64,000 nt of DNA from Immersiella caudata (GCA_030512335.1 JAULSU010000001.1:7440001-7504000), one strand, 5' to 3'; positions 33,302-46,300 are shown, counted from the stretch's first letter. Program-made: numbers and translations. The notes: generated by a model from the letters alone, not told the origin.

Positions 33302-35501
33302 TCAAGCCATGATGCTCCTTCCTCCATCGGCTGTTGTCCGATTCCTCACCCGTACTTTCATCACTCCATGAGCTAACCTCTTGACGTCTTTTCCGCCATT
33401 CGCCCCCTCTTTCCGTTTTACTCCCACCACAGCGCTCGGCGCAAACAGCAGTGCTTCTCCAACCCGCAGGGCCACGATCCGCGAGAAGAGCTCCATGCCA
33501 GGATCTCCGCTACCAAGAGACAGCGCTCCAATGCCATCCACCTCGTCCTCATCAGGAACACCCAACTGCGTCTTCTGTGCTTGCTCCAACAGCCGGGCGC
33601 CGTTGGAAACGCCAGCCAGGTGCTTGCGCAGAGCATTCAGCCAGTCCGGCGAGGTGAACCTGTGAACAACGGTGACGCTGCAGAGATCGAGAAGCTTCGG
33701 CGAGATGGTAGGTTCCTGGGTAGAAATAACAACGCGTGCACCAAGATGGCGTTGCAGGCGAATCGTTGCGAGCAGAGCTTCGGTAAGAGTTTGGCACTCG
33801 GCAGAGTCATTCATGTACTTGTGTGCCTCGTCGAGAGCGATGACACGGCCGACATCGTCGCATGGCTGCTCGAGGAAAAGACTGAGGCAGATGTTGAAAA
33901 GAGAACATGCCATTTCGGCGGTGACGCAGGGGCAAGAGAGATCGACGATGGTTAGGCTGCCGCTACGGGGTGCCCAGTCCGTACCAATCTGAGGCACACC
34001 GTTCTTTTTCTTGCCACCGTTTGGTGTACCGCCGCGTTTTGGCGTGAACATGTCGAAGGCTTTGGCCTGGTCTTCGACCATGAAGCTCTCCAGCGTATCA
34101 AGGCGCTGCTTGAGAGGAGCGAGCTGCATGTCGGTGAGCTGCTCCAAGGCCAGCATCTGCTTGAACTTGGAGTAGCTGAAGCTTCCGCCGCTGCGCTGTT
34201 GGGAGACACGTAGCTCGCGGAGGATCCGGTTGACTACGTGAAGGTACAGGGGCATGCCTCCCGACGTGACGGCCATCAAATCCAGCATGCGCTTTGTGTT
34301 CAGGTCTGATTCGTTCAGACGGAGCTCCTCGACAGTGACATTGACGAACCGTCCGTACATTCGCTGAGTACTCTGTCAGCGCAAGCTGTCAATGTGAATC
34401 GACCGAGCCTCTTACCTTCATGGTCCTGATATTCGTCGGTGGACACAGAACGCGAACCTTGATGTCTTTGTTAGATGAGAGCCATGCGGCCTCACAAGGG
34501 GAGCCTCCCGTGTCTGAGATGAATGTATCATAGTGGAACACGATCCCAGTGAGGGGGCGAGGAAGGACGTTCGCTTCACATGATGCGAGGGCGTTCTCTA
34601 GTAAACAGGAGAGCGTGTGACTCTTGCCGGAGCCTTGGGAGCCGCAGATGAAGAAACTCGAAGGCGCCGATATGTTCCAAAATACACGCTTATCCGAATC
34701 CTGTTCGGCCAGTCCGCTGATATCTCCAGCCAAAAGACCGTATTGGCTGAAGGGCTTGGCTGTAGCACTGCCCGGTATGTTGTGGGCATATTGGCGGACG
34801 GCTTCAGTGAAGATCGGGGCTGTTCTGATCTCGTTGAGCTCATCCATCCCAGGATGGTGCTCTAGAAGTCTCAAATGCGATGCTCGCATTACTTCCACGG
34901 TGTTGGGAGCCATGCTCGTGGCGGGACGCTGAGTCTGTCGAGAGGGCTCAACTGAGGGGGTAAGTTCAGTTTGTTGGGAGGGCGCTCTCTGAGCGGGGAT
35001 GGCACTCGGACGAGGGGCGGCCTGACGAGGAGCAGTCTGGCGATGGGGTTCGCTTGGGCGAGGGCTGACACTGCTCTCCTCCTCACTGCTGCTGTCGTCT
35101 TGGCTGTCGCTCCCGCTGGAAGAACCCGTTTTATCTGTGAGAGAAGCACTCGAACTTGACGCAAACGACACCATGCTGGCCTTGTGCTGGGGTTGCATTG
35201 GCGGCTTCGTTTGCGGCATCTTCAACGCTGCCATATCCTTGGTCAGATTGTCCATGACGGGAGCCGGCGTTGGCGTGATGGGCGTTTGCGATGGTGCAGG
35301 AAACTGCGAGTCTGAAGGATTGGAGATGAAGGTGGTATTGGCCAGACTGAAGAGGGACAGCCGCTTCCGATCCGGCGTCTTGTCGACGTCCCGCGAGCTG
35401 CGCAGGCGAGGTGGTGTGAGTAAACGGGGGGCGTTTTGTGGCTTGAAGGTGAATTCGAAGCCAGAAGGGCTGGAAAAGAGCGTCTTGGAATTTGATGCCA
35501 T
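33302..35501 (-). CDS. P-loop ATPase of the HerA/FtsK type
   Basis: Minus strand, exons 35501-34416 and 34363-33302, 52-bp intron; 715 residues. The first 230 residues are Ser/Pro/Gln-rich and disordered. The ATPase core has Walker A GSQGSGKSHTLSCLLENAL (about residue 287), a hydrophobic strand GSLTIVDLSCP, and Walker B VGRVIALDEAHKYM (about residue 534), followed by VVISTQEPTISPKLLDLCSV, a typical HerA/FtsK/VirD4 strand with the sensor-like STQEP. Bacterial and archaeal relatives pump DNA; fungal members are poorly characterised, so the role is open. The ATG at 35501 was chosen over an in-frame upstream one because MASNSKTLFSSPSGFEF starts right after a plausible leader. It is divergent from SSK1. 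Confidence 0.86.
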
Positions 35502-36730
35502 CTTGAACAGGTTGGGATGGCCACCGGGTAGATGTAAAACTCTCTCCAAGTCAAGGCTCCGACTTTTGCAAAGAAGTGAATGGCAACGCAGATGCCTTTC
35601 CAAGGCAAACAGAACGGATAAGTCTCAGAACAACCTGGCAAGGGCAGTGGCTATCTACCACCAAAGACGCAAAATCAAAGCCAGACTATCAATGGGTAAG
35701 ACATGAAGATGAATCCAGCGGGGTCAAATGCAGCAAGTTTTGAGATAAAAGAATTTACGAACGGGCAGGGATACGCGATCCGCAAACGCGACCGCGATTG
35801 GCCATTTAACTGTCCCCCAACGGGAAAGGCCGCAACTGAGCGGCATGCTAACATCACAACCAGCCACTCGGGCTGTTCTGCGCAGCCTGGTGCGGCAGAG
35901 ATGTGCGTGCTAAAGACTCCCACTTAGGAAGAGAGTGTGGGTTTGCCTTGCAAAGTTCAGGTGGAAGAAGACTGCCATAGCGTGAGGACCGAGAGCCTGG
36001 TTGACTGCAACGCTTGCCAGCGAAATCCTTGCCCAGTGCCCGGGCTCTCGGAAACAACAAACGGCGTGAAGGGAATGGCACGCTGGTCTGGGGGTCTGGG
36101 GGTCTGGGGGCGGGTGCATGCAGCGTGGTCCTGGTCTCGGTGCTCTGCCTTAGTTCCTCGCCTTGGACTCCACTGGTTGGAGCAAAGCCGTCCGGCAGGT
36201 CGACACAGAAGCAGGCCTATGCAGCCGGCCTGCTACGAGGTCACCAGACGGTCAAACAGAAACTGGCGAACGCAGAGGAATTTCTCCGAATCAGCGATTG
36301 CGTCTCGATTGGTTGCAGATAGAGTGCCCTTGGCGCCCCCGAGACATCGAGAAGCTCCTGGACGTGGAGCAGAAGACGTGGACGTCGAAAGAGCGTTTGA
36401 GCCGTTGGCAAGCTATTGCGACTCGCGGCCTTCCAATTGGCCTGGGCCGGGGGTCTGCGCTGGGCGGATCTGGAATTGCACAGGCGATCGAGCCTTTGCC
36501 AAGCCGGTCCTTATCGATTCGAGAGCTCCCTGCTGCTGGTGCTGTTGCTGCGACCACAGCTGTGCAGCTTGTATTGGGAAGCAGAACAGACAGGGGAACG
36601 GCGTGCAGTTCTCTCCGGGTATCCAAGCGGTTTGTATTTCGCTTCTTTCCCGTCCTCTCCGCCCTCGACATCCACTCGCGCCATCTCGTTCTCTCTCCGT
36701 CGTCTCGTCTCGCCTGTCCGAGGGCTGTCC
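35502..36730. promoter_or_regulatory. Divergent promoter region, HerA-like ATPase and SSK1
   Basis: 1.2 kb containing no supported gene. The part 36590-36730 is strongly CT-rich (TTCTTTCCCGTCCTCTCCG) just before the SSK1 ATG, as in leaders of highly regulated fungal genes. Frames open upstream of 36731 are by-products of high GC. Confidence 0.5.
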
Positions 36731-39377
36731 ATGCCGCATACTGTCAGTTCTCTGATGGGCGACCTTAAGGCGAGACTGCGAGCGAAGTTTCCGCGTAGGA
36801 CATCGGGTGTCTCGCTGCTTGCGCCCGACAAGAGCAGTGCCCCCAGCACTAGCAGCAGCGAGACTCCAGGCCCGCGATTGTCGGACGCGGCGGGAGGGGG
36901 AGCGGATGTTGTCAACGGGAGGTGGAAGGGTGGCGGAAGCAGCGGCGGGGATGGGGCATCTGAATCCAGCCACTGCCAGGCACTGGGCGCGCCGCCACCA
37001 GTTTTGACAGACAGGCTGAGACAAAAGGAAACATCAAAGCAGGAAATCAGCCCTGTCACACAAAAGCCACCCGCCGACGTCAGAGCGACCAGCATCGACA
37101 CTGTCGACGACGACACCGACGCCGACGTCGATGCCGACAAAATCCAGTTGCATCCATCCGAGACGCCTGTCGCTGGCGCTGCAACACCTGCGCACAGCGA
37201 CGTAACCCCCCAAAATGCCGCTAACGCGATTCAATCTGGCACTATGCACTCGGCGGATATCTTGGCTGGGCATGCTGCAGCGGGCAGCGACGGCCCGGAC
37301 GTGAATGGGAACGATCAGCGCGTTTTGATGGCCAAACTTTCTCGAATCAATGAAGACTCTTCGCCCGACATCGCCACCAACAATAACAACAACAACAATC
37401 GAAGCACCCGCCCACGACCCACTGCCGATACAGTAGCAGCAGCAGCCGATGCTGCCGCAGTCGAAGTCCCGTCGCCGACCTCCTCCATCCCAGCCGAAGC
37501 CCTCCGCAGAATCAAACTGAGCGATCCTCCTGTCAATTTTCCACCGAGTCCTACCACCGCAACCGGGGATCTTAGCCACCACAACTCCCTAAACCTGCGT
37601 CCCTCTTCCTCAACTCACCGTCCTACAGCTCCTACCCGCCGACAGAGCCTTTTGCCAAGCCGACAGACGACGCTGATCCGAACGCTGCTCAGCGCAGCGC
37701 AGACCGATGACCTTGACATCGGCGCCGACCTCCTCCTCCCCATCAGCGCAAACATGGTCACTCGGAAGATATGGGTCAAGCGACCCGGTGCCTCGGCCAC
37801 ACTCGTCACGATCAACGAAGAAGACCTGGTCGACGACGTGCGCGAGATGATCCTGCGCAAGTACGCCAACTCCCTCGGCCGCCACTTCGACGCCCCAGAT
37901 CTAAACCTGCGCATAACACCCCGGGAGCAGAGACAGGAGCGTTTGCTGGGGCCAGAAGAGCCAATGGCGCGCACGTTGGATGCTTACTTCCCCGGCGGCC
38001 AGACAGTGGAGGAGGCGTTGATCATCGACATCCCACCCCGCCGCACCCCCCGGGCATCTCCTAGAACTGGCCCGCCCCACGCCCAACATCTTACATCTGC
38101 ATACTTTGAAGAGACCCGCCCGGCGGAGGGCGGGACGGACTACTTCGGCCCGGAAGCGGTGCCGAGCCCCGCCGTGGCCATTCCCGGGGCGGGCGCCAAC
38201 GGCGCCGTCCATCCTCATGCCATCTCAGTCCTCAGCACGGGGCAGGTACCCCAGATCCCCTCTCCCGGTGGGACGAGGCCCAGGCCCTATCGCGACCGAC
38301 CAGACCGGCCCCGACTAGGGCGCCAACATACCTCGTCGCCGACGATAATCAGCGTGGTGGGCGCGGGCGGCCACCCAGCGAACATCGCCATCGCTGCAAA
38401 TCATGGTACTCAACAGCCTCACTCAAAATTTACACGTCCACGCGCTCATTCCAATGCTTCTTCAGATCAGTCCGCTTCAGGGCCCCCGCCGACCGCTCCT
38501 CCTCTCCCCACCCCGCCTGTCCAACAAGAGGCCTCCCCTGTTCAGATTCCCCGGACTGCCACCCCTCCCCCTAGGACGGCTTCGCCCCGCCCGCCTGTAC
38601 CGCGGCCCAAGAAGAAGAAGACGATAGTGGATCACCCAACACTCCCATCTGTAATGCTGAACGGCGGCGTGCCCCCGATCAACGTCCTCATTGTGGAAGA
38701 CAACATCATCAACCTCCGCTTGCTCGAGGCTTTTGTGAAGCGCCTCAAGGTGCGCTGGCAGACCGCTATGAACGGTCGCGAAGCCGTCACCAAGTGGCGC
38801 GCCGGAGGCTTCCATCTCGTGCTCATGGATATTCAGCTTCCCGTCATGAGCGGGCTTGAGGCGACACGGGAGATTCGCCGCCTCGAACGCATGAACTCCA
38901 TCGGCGCGTTCTCGTCGTCACCCCCGCCGCCTCTGGGAGCTGCGTCTCGGAAAGCGAGGGTGAAGGGAAGTGGCGTGGGGGAAACCGCTAACGGCGCAAC
39001 GGGGGAGCTTGGGGAGGCCGCTACCGAGGAAGACAAGCTCGAGAACCGAGAGCTGTTCAAGAGCCCGGTCATCATCGTCGCGCTGACGGCAAGCTCGCTA
39101 CAGAGCGACCGACACGAAGCGTTGGCGGCGGGGTGCAACGACTTCCTGACCAAGGTATGTTTGCGTGGTGAATTTTTGTCACGCCCATGCTTACTGACAC
39201 GCTCTGTCACAGCCTGTTACTTACGTCTGGCTGGAAAGAAAGGTGATGGAATGGGGTTGCATGCAAGCTCTTATCGACTTTGACGGATGGAGGAAATGGA
39301 AGTCTTACGGTGAACAGAAAGCAGATGCTGAAGCTGCCTCGGCACCAGTCAGTCGGCCCAGGCGAGTCAAGAGCTAG
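36731..39377 (+). CDS. SSK1: Ssk1/RRG-1 response regulator of the HOG osmostress pathway
   Basis: Exons 36731-39154 and 39213-39377, 58-bp intron; 862 residues. Ssk1 receives phosphate from the Ypd1 phosphotransfer protein and, when unphosphorylated, activates the MAPKKK above Hog1. The receiver begins NVLIVEDNIINLRLLEAFVK (about residue 648); phospho-acceptor Asp700 is in HLVLMDIQLPVMSGLEATRE, and the conserved Lys808 (NDFLTK) is the last codon before the intron, followed by PVTYVWLERKVMEWGC. A 40-residue Ser/Gly-rich loop interrupts the receiver after MNSIGAFSS, as is usual for Ssk1. The long N-terminus is disordered with Asn/Ala runs. Start chosen at the first ATG downstream of the CT-rich leader; Met at 36755 (MGDLKARLRAKF) is an alternative. 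Confidence 0.94.
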
Positions 39378-40138
39378 CTTGGGCGCTTCGCCGAGTTATG
39401 TTGTTCTAGAACCTGATCACACGCTGTTATTGGCGGATAGGGAGTTTGGGTGTCCTTCTTGGTTTCTGGGAGCGATACCAGCATGGAGTACACGAAGCAT
39501 GCGGAATGGTGGCGGGGCGTTGCTTCATATCCTTTTCTTTTGTCAGACTCGGCGGACCGGGAGTTGTTTGCGTGAGACCCAAGGCTATCAACGAGAATGG
39601 ATTCGGCCAATGGCTTTTGACGCCGAGAGAGGGCTTCAAAAATGGCATGATCTTCGCCCAAACTTATCATAGGACGAGATTCTTTGATTGGGTCTGGGGT
39701 AGAGTGCTGGCGGTCTGGAATGCATGTGCGTGCAAGATTGCTGGGTGTGCAATGGCGCCAGGGAGGCAATCGGCAATCGATACCGAAGGCCGAGAAGCGA
39801 ACATACCCGTCCTGCGTGCTGTAATGGAACAAGGATAGCTTAGTATCCTATCAATGCCATGGGCACACATACTTGCTGCGGTGCTCTCCTGTGCTGTGAG
39901 TCGTGCATCATGAAATTCGCAGAGTGTGAGATCGGCTCAGGGCTCGCTGGTCAAGCCCGATCGGAACCCTAACCCTGTTTCTCGAGAGACTCCATCTCCG
40001 GATGCGGCGATTGGCTGGCCTCATGTCCGGGGTGGAGCCAGGAGCAAAGCTCAGCACGACCAAAAATTTCAACCCTCAGGTTGCTCTACAAAACTGAGGT
40101 GGCTTCATCCACCGCTGCCCATCAACCAATCTCTCAAC
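39378..40138. other. Intergenic region between SSK1 and mS45
   Basis: 760 bp, tandem plus orientation. Expected SSK1 3' UTR and mS45 promoter. An AACCCTAACCCT string at about 39966 resembles two telomere units but is isolated. ORFs here (130-152 residues) have no motifs. Confidence 0.45.
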
Positions 40139-41354
40139 ATGCCACCGCGGTTACCAACCGGCTGCTCTGCGCAGCTGGTCAATTGCCTCGACCGTTCCTC
40201 ATTATGCACGACACAGAGGGCAGCCACCGCCGCGGGCCGGCCGTCTTGGCCCTCGCCAGCAACACAGCAGTCGTCCGCCTTCTCGACCACGGCGCCGCGT
40301 GACCTCACAATAAATCAGCGCAGGTTTTGGAAATGGGCACGGAAAGGCTTGGGGAAAACGCTACGAAGCCCAAAGCCTGGCCAGACCAACTACATGCCCA
40401 GCGGTTCCAACTCCAGCAGAGCAGACGTACCATTTCCAACCAACCCTGCGTTCCGGAGCTCGCCAGTACTGTCGGATGAGGCGCGAGAGCGCATCTGGGA
40501 GAACGTCATGAAAAAAGGTTTGCCGCTGAAGGCTGTATCAGCGCGTCATGGTGTCGACATGCGCAGAGTAGCAGCCGTGATTCGGCTGAAGGAGCTCGAG
40601 AAGGCGTGGGAGGCACAGGTCAGTCTTTGGCATTCTTTCTCGTTTGTTCAACGCCCCAGCTTCGCATGATGATCCTTCCAAAAAAAAATTCGATTAGTCT
40701 TGAAGACAACCCCATGGTTAGAAAATTTTGGCTCAAAGCCTTTCTGATCGAAGCACTGTTCCTTGATCTGCTTGCATATTCGGCTTCCAAGCTCGCGCTT
40801 GCTGACACTCTGAACAGGGCAAGCCAATGGCTATACCATATTCCAAGGCGGTCCTATCGATGGTCCCAACCCACGATTGCGCTCCTGATTCGCCACCGTT
40901 CGAGGCCATCAACGAGATGCACGTGCACAGCTACACACAACAGCAGATCTTCCTGCCGACCTCCGAGTCGAGGCACTTTACGCGTGCCGATGCCGCCAAG
41001 GCCTTTGGCGAAAAGATCCTGCCGCCCGAGAAGAAGATGTGGGTGCCAGAACTCCTCCAGCTCGAGAAGGACATTGCCTCGGGCGTTGGGATCCAAGAGG
41101 CCAGGTCACGGTTCCTCCAGGCTACAGCCAAAAGCGAGTTGGAGATGGCGGAGAAGCACGCGAAGAAGGACGCGATTGCCAATGAGGAAAACGTTCGCGT
41201 AAATACGGATAGGTTCCAGTTCCGCTTTGAGGGCATCAGCGTCGACTCATCGGGGAAGACTGGTCGACACATTCGGGGTGTCGGCTGGAGGTATGGCGTG
41301 CCTCACAACGATCGCAAACCAGGCGCCGTCAAGATTCCCACCAAGGTGGAGTAA
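40139..41354 (+). CDS. MRPS35: Mitochondrial small-subunit ribosomal protein mS45 (Mrps35 family)
   Basis: Exons 40139-40618 and 40818-41354; 338 residues. The N-terminus is basic and Ser/Ala/Thr-rich, fitting a mitochondrial presequence, and the body has INQRRFWKWARKG, SDEARERIWENVMKKGLPLK, VSARHGVDMRRVAAVIRLKE and, after the intron, SKAVLSMVPT, FLPTSESRHFTRADAAKAFGE and the C-terminal GWRYGVPHNDRKPGAVKIP. These are characteristic of the fungal mS45/Mrps35 proteins (also called eukaryotic mitochondrial regulator). It would be part of the mitoribosome small subunit. The 199-bp intron is longer than most here and joins WEAQ to GKPMAIPYSK in phase. It is convergent with the phosphatase gene. 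Confidence 0.88.
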
Positions 41355-41597
41355 TGGGCTGGGGAGATGCTCTGGGCTGTTGTGTAATTATTCAAGCGGT
41401 GTACCAGAATGGTGTTCATGGCGGCAGATGAAGCTGTCTGGCCAGTGTAAAATCTTGTGTTTATTTACCAGGGGTCAGAGCCGACCTCTTTAGCTAGCAG
41501 CGGTCACGCATAGCACGCAGCAGCATAGTATTCCTCCATGTGCTTGTACAAACAAATGGAAAGAGGTCAAACCATCCGGGGCTGTCTCTTGTGAGGT

Positions 41598-43342
41598 CTA
41601 GTCGACCACCCCGCCGGCATCCGAAACGTTCACGACGAGGTTCTTCCGCAGTCGCTCGACCGTCTCTCGCGAAACGCGGCAATGATCGACGACATAGCTC
41701 TCCACGGAACCGTACTTTTGGCGAATCATCGCCAGCGTCGCGATCATGGTCTCCTTGCTGGGACAACAGTCAGCCCCACAGAGCAGCGCCACGTTCGTAG
41801 GAGACATACCTCGCACTAACCATCCTCTCAGCCCGGGGACGGTCTCCAAACAACGCCTCGCCGCGGATAAGCTGCTGTACGATCTCCTCCTTGCGTGAAG
41901 CCAGTCCCAGCTCGGTCAGGCTGTATTCATGGGCGATGATCTCGTCATTGACCCCAAGGAGGGCGAGAACAATGGCGCAAATGAGGCCGGTTCCTGGGTG
42001 GTGGTGTCAGCAAGGCTGGTTGTCACAGTTGTCGCAGTCATGGAGTGGTGTGGCAGGAGGCGCCTCGGCGAGGCTGTCTGCTTGACCTGCCCTCTTGCGG
42101 TGCGATGAAGAGGGGAGGCTGTGCGGGGGAAGCTAGGAACGGCCCGGCTTGGGGGAGGTGGAGAGGTTGATGCTCTTCCTACCCCTTTTGGGAAACCGAA
42201 CCCTGTCGGGTGGGTGTCTGGGAGCGGGAAGGTTGAGACAGGGAGAACATACTGTCTTTTCCGGCCGTGCAATGTACCAGTATCGGTGAAGGGGGGTTTG
42301 AGGAGCCAAGGTGAGTCAAGATGGTGCGGAATGGCTGATGGGCGTTGTCTGGTGAGGCGGCAGCATCAAGGATGGTGCTGTAGGCGCGAGCGAAGCCCTA
42401 CACGTACTCACAGAGTTAGCTCCGCCGTTTGTCTTTTCGTCCTGGAAGCTGCCGTTTGTTTTGTCATTGGCCGTGATCTGAGCAAGGCAGAGCACAGGCA
42501 GAGGCATGAAGGAGGATGAATACGGGACATGAAGGGCATCGCGGGCCGGAGCCGCACATCGTGGCAGCGCTGAGTGGGAACAAACAAAAGTCCCGTCTGC
42601 TACACGGCGACAGCTGTCGGTGTAACAGGGCGGGAGTACTGCAAAACAAAGCTGTCAGGCTACTCAGCCCGGCTCGACATGTGGGCGTGTCTGCGTGTTG
42701 CTGGAGCTGCGGCCCACTGCAGCCCCATATCGTCGATGAGGTACTTTACTTGACGCCGCTCACCTGCCGTTCCCGCCTCACGCGAGCCCGAATGGGGGTC
42801 GCAGGGACATGAAAGGGGACAAACAAGCTCGCCGCATTTGATGTCTCCGTTTGGGTAAGGTGTGTACGTGGTTGGGAACCACTCACCTCGGTACCATCGC
42901 TGTACGCGTTAAACCTCTCAGCCATGGCGGCAGGCGAATAGTCCTGGTCTAGAAACACAGGAACAAAGACACGCTCTGCCTCCCAGCCTGTGGGCATACG
43001 GTCTGTGTGACCGTGGAAGCTCTCGCCGTCCTTCCCATGCGAGAATTCCTTGGCCGATCGCAGATCGAAGACATGGGTGATGTTGAGCTCACGGAGAGCA
43101 GCTACACCCTCCTCCCCCACCTTCGAAAGCTCTGCCGAACGAAAGACAACGCCTCGCTTGACAGCGGCGTGGCTTCCTTTGGATTGGGCTGCGATGGGAT
43201 AGCCCCCGACGTCTCGCAGATTCGCTAGCCCTGGTGCGGTGACGAAAGGTGGTGGTGGGAGGGGGACGGCGAGCTGCGTAGGGCTGGGGCCACCAGGCAG
43301 ATCGCCTCCCACCTGCGCTCCCATTATCTCGCTAACCGTCAT
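41598..43342 (-). CDS. Atypical tyrosine phosphatase (Y_phosphatase3 family)
   Basis: Minus strand, exons 43342-42887, 42397-42253, 41993-41810, 41757-41598; 314 residues. The N-terminal part has the family sequence LANLRDVGGYPI, VVFRSAELSKVGEEG and ITHVFDLRS; the P-loop HCTAGKDRTG (nucleophile Cys195, Arg201) is cut by intron 2 inside the Arg codon. The C-terminus has HEYSLTELGL and ETMIATLAMIRQKYGSVESY. It would hydrolyse phosphotyrosine or a phosphoinositide. Introns 1 (42398-42886, 489 bp) and 2 (41994-42252, 259 bp) are far longer than usual here, whereas intron 3 is 52 bp. A run of 12 C directly abuts the ATG in the sense strand. Confidence 0.88.
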
Positions 43343-46300
43343 GGGGGGGGGGGGGCGGTCTCGATCGAATGCTGTAATGATTTTTTTTGGTTGTGTTTGT
43401 TTCAGCCTCCGGGTACCCGCTGCTGGCCACCAAGAACACTAGGGGGGCAAGGAGCCACGCGACGGTCCCTGCAAATCTTGGTCAGAATCGGTATCTGAGA
43501 GATCAGACGGCGTGCACTTGGTGCTCGTAAGGCAAGACAAGGTCTCAAACCCCACGAACCCGATGCCGCCCAGTGCTTCCTCACCTTCTCTTTGCTTTCG
43601 GGCAGCAAGGTGTGAGCGGGGAGGGGTTTAGATCGAAGCGGAGGGGTCGGCCGTTTCCTAGCCGAAGGGGGCCGAAAGTTGATGGGTGTGCCTAATCGAG
43701 ATCAGGCGAAGTGCCTTTTTCTCTCCATTTACCTCTCTCTCCCTGCAAGGCGAGAGGTTTCCATCGTTGCGCCGCTCCACCAGCGAACCTGCTGGGCCTG
43801 GATTTTCGGGAGGAATTCATCTCGCAGAGCCCCAACCCACTCTAGCTGTGACGGCGAGGCGCCAAGCCCCCTTTCGGCGGTTCATCCAAAGTCCTTCACC
43901 TCCATCTTTACCACCCCTACGTCACATCTCACTTTTTTCTTTCTTTCTTTTTTTTTTTCGCTCCACTTCTGCATATCCTGCACTACAATGTACCCTTCAG
44001 CTGGGATGGTTAGGACGTCCCCTTACGATGCGGCTGCGATTGGTGGCCTTGTCACTGACGCACAGCTCAGTTGAACGGAGTAATGAGTAAGCCAAATGCC
44101 TAGCCCCTCCCTCCCCCCCCCGCTGCCTTTTTTTTCCTTTCCTGCATGACTTGCAGACCATGATACTTGATGCCTTATAGGTAGGAGAATCGGCAGTCGG
44201 TGCGGACCATGGAGAGCAACCTGCCACCATTCCCACTCAGCGGTGAGTGTTGAATGGAGTGCTCAGCAAGTGCAACTTTGAAGAGAGCTCAGCCCTGCCT
44301 CGTGACCCATCCCTTCCAGAAGAGCCGCAAAGGTGTTCGCTGTCCGTTTGCTGGCTTGCCCAAAGAGGACGTCAGTACTTTGGTTTTGGTTGCCCCGCAC
44401 AGCCACACTTTTTACCCCTATTAGACGCAACACCAAAAGCACCAACGGTGTTGGCCATTGACACGTCAGTGGCTGCCACTTGAACAGGAAAACCAAAAGA
44501 TCAAATCCGATACACGTCTAAACGGTTTTATTTTTTCGGTCAGAGCTGCGGTCCTGGCTTGTCCTGCGCTCGGGCTTGCCCGGCTGCCTTGCGTTATGTT
44601 GGAGCCTAACGATTGGGGTCTGCTGCGAGAGGCAAGACTGGCCGCGGACGACGACAACTCACCGGCAACCAGTGGCCTACCATCCGAACGTTGCGTCTCA
44701 TCACGGTTCCTGGCGATTGGCCCGATCCCGGGAAGGCCAGGCCGTCTCCGGGACCGCTGTCAAGAATTTCCAGAATGCCATTGCAAAAGCGGGAGCCATC
44801 GGTTATCAGGGGCCAAAATGACAACCTATGATGCTGGCCAGCGTAGGTTGCCTTGTTGACGTGCCTTTGGTCACGTTGCAACGGGATCGGGACGCCTTGC
44901 TGGACAAGCCCACACTCGCACCCGACTTAATCTCCCCTGCTTCGTGCCCCCATCCAAGACAACCCACAAAAGAAGCTTAAGCCCAACTGTGTGCCTAGCT
45001 AGCAGCCCCTGCATGGTTGTGCCTGAGGAGAACCGAGATATAAGGCGACGGCGTGGCTGTTCACATCATCTCGCCGATCCTCCAATGTCCAGTGACATCG
45101 ATCCTGCGACAGCCTCGCCTCCCTTCTGGTCCTCTCATAATACCGTCCCCGCTCAGGCGCCCTCCTTTTCTCCGCCGTTTTCTCGAGAGGTTTTGATCCG
45201 GCGTGGTTTTCGACTTGATCAGTGGGGCCGAGGAACCGGCAACTGTAAGTCAATGTGGTAGACGACATGCGCTGAACGGTCGTGTACGTCTAATAGCGGA
45301 GAGTCGAAATAGCAAAATGGAGCGTTCTTTACGTCCTTGTGGCAAGCTTGCATTCCAGAAGTTGTGTGTATGATGTGAGAACGAAGTTCCAGGAAATGGC
45401 GGTCAGTTGTCAGTGCAACTGACCAAAAAAAAAAAAATTGAAGAGTAGTGTGAAATCTGGCGATGGTGTCATCTGAAGGAATAAGGTACGGACGGGGTGA
45501 AAGATGCGGAAGTAGAGTGATATTGTAATGCCTGTCTGCCTGACTCTACTCCGAGTTTTTGAGCGTGTGGTATAGAAAACAGCAGACAAAGGGGTCAAAA
45601 ACAAGGAAAACCCTACAGAATTGCGGCTCAACAGAAAGCGTGACAAATCTGAACCCCAAGAGCACATAAAGCAGCTGCGGCGCAAGCAAAAATGAGAAAA
45701 GAGCACAGTCCGAACATCCTCACACCTCCATCCCAAGTTCCAACTCCCAAATATTCCGTCAATGAACCCCATCTGAACGTCAGCCTAGGGAACCAGTCAC
45801 CCGAGACCAAAAAATGTAGATGCGGTTTGCACCGGATAAATCTTTGACGGTCTTGAACTCCAAGTACTTCCAACCGTGTTGCGCCGACCAAGCTCATCAG
45901 TCAATATGATTGCTAGCGGTTCTTCTTGACCCGAACGCTCTGAACAACACAGGTTCCGCATTGCGGGTGGCTGCAATACAAACAGCTTGGGTTGATCGCG
46001 ACACTGTTTTCGGTTGCGCAGTGGTGGCAGTACCACATCATCACGTACTAGGATATTTTCATCAGCACTGAAAGACCGTCGGCATCTGGCAAGTCTCATA
46101 CTGGACTTCCGGGCATGGCTGCAAAGATATCGAAACTTGTTGGTCAAACGATCTGGGAGACCGGAAGCTTTCCAAGGCAAATGGGCGAGTTTGTGTGTAA
46201 GTCGAAGCGCAAAGAGGATCGTGGTGTTGAGATTGGGGTGTCATCGTGCCTGGTTTCTCGAGATGCCTTCCTCCTTTTGTATCCAAGTCCGTCCTTCAAC

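Noticed and set aside
33031..33327. 98-residue minus ORF with a hydrophobic segment
   Set aside because: Overlaps the stop of the HerA-like ATPase gene, with no leader or conservation evidence.
39960..39975. Telomere-like CCCTAACCCT string
   Set aside because: Only about two units, isolated in an intergenic region; not evidence for an interstitial telomere.
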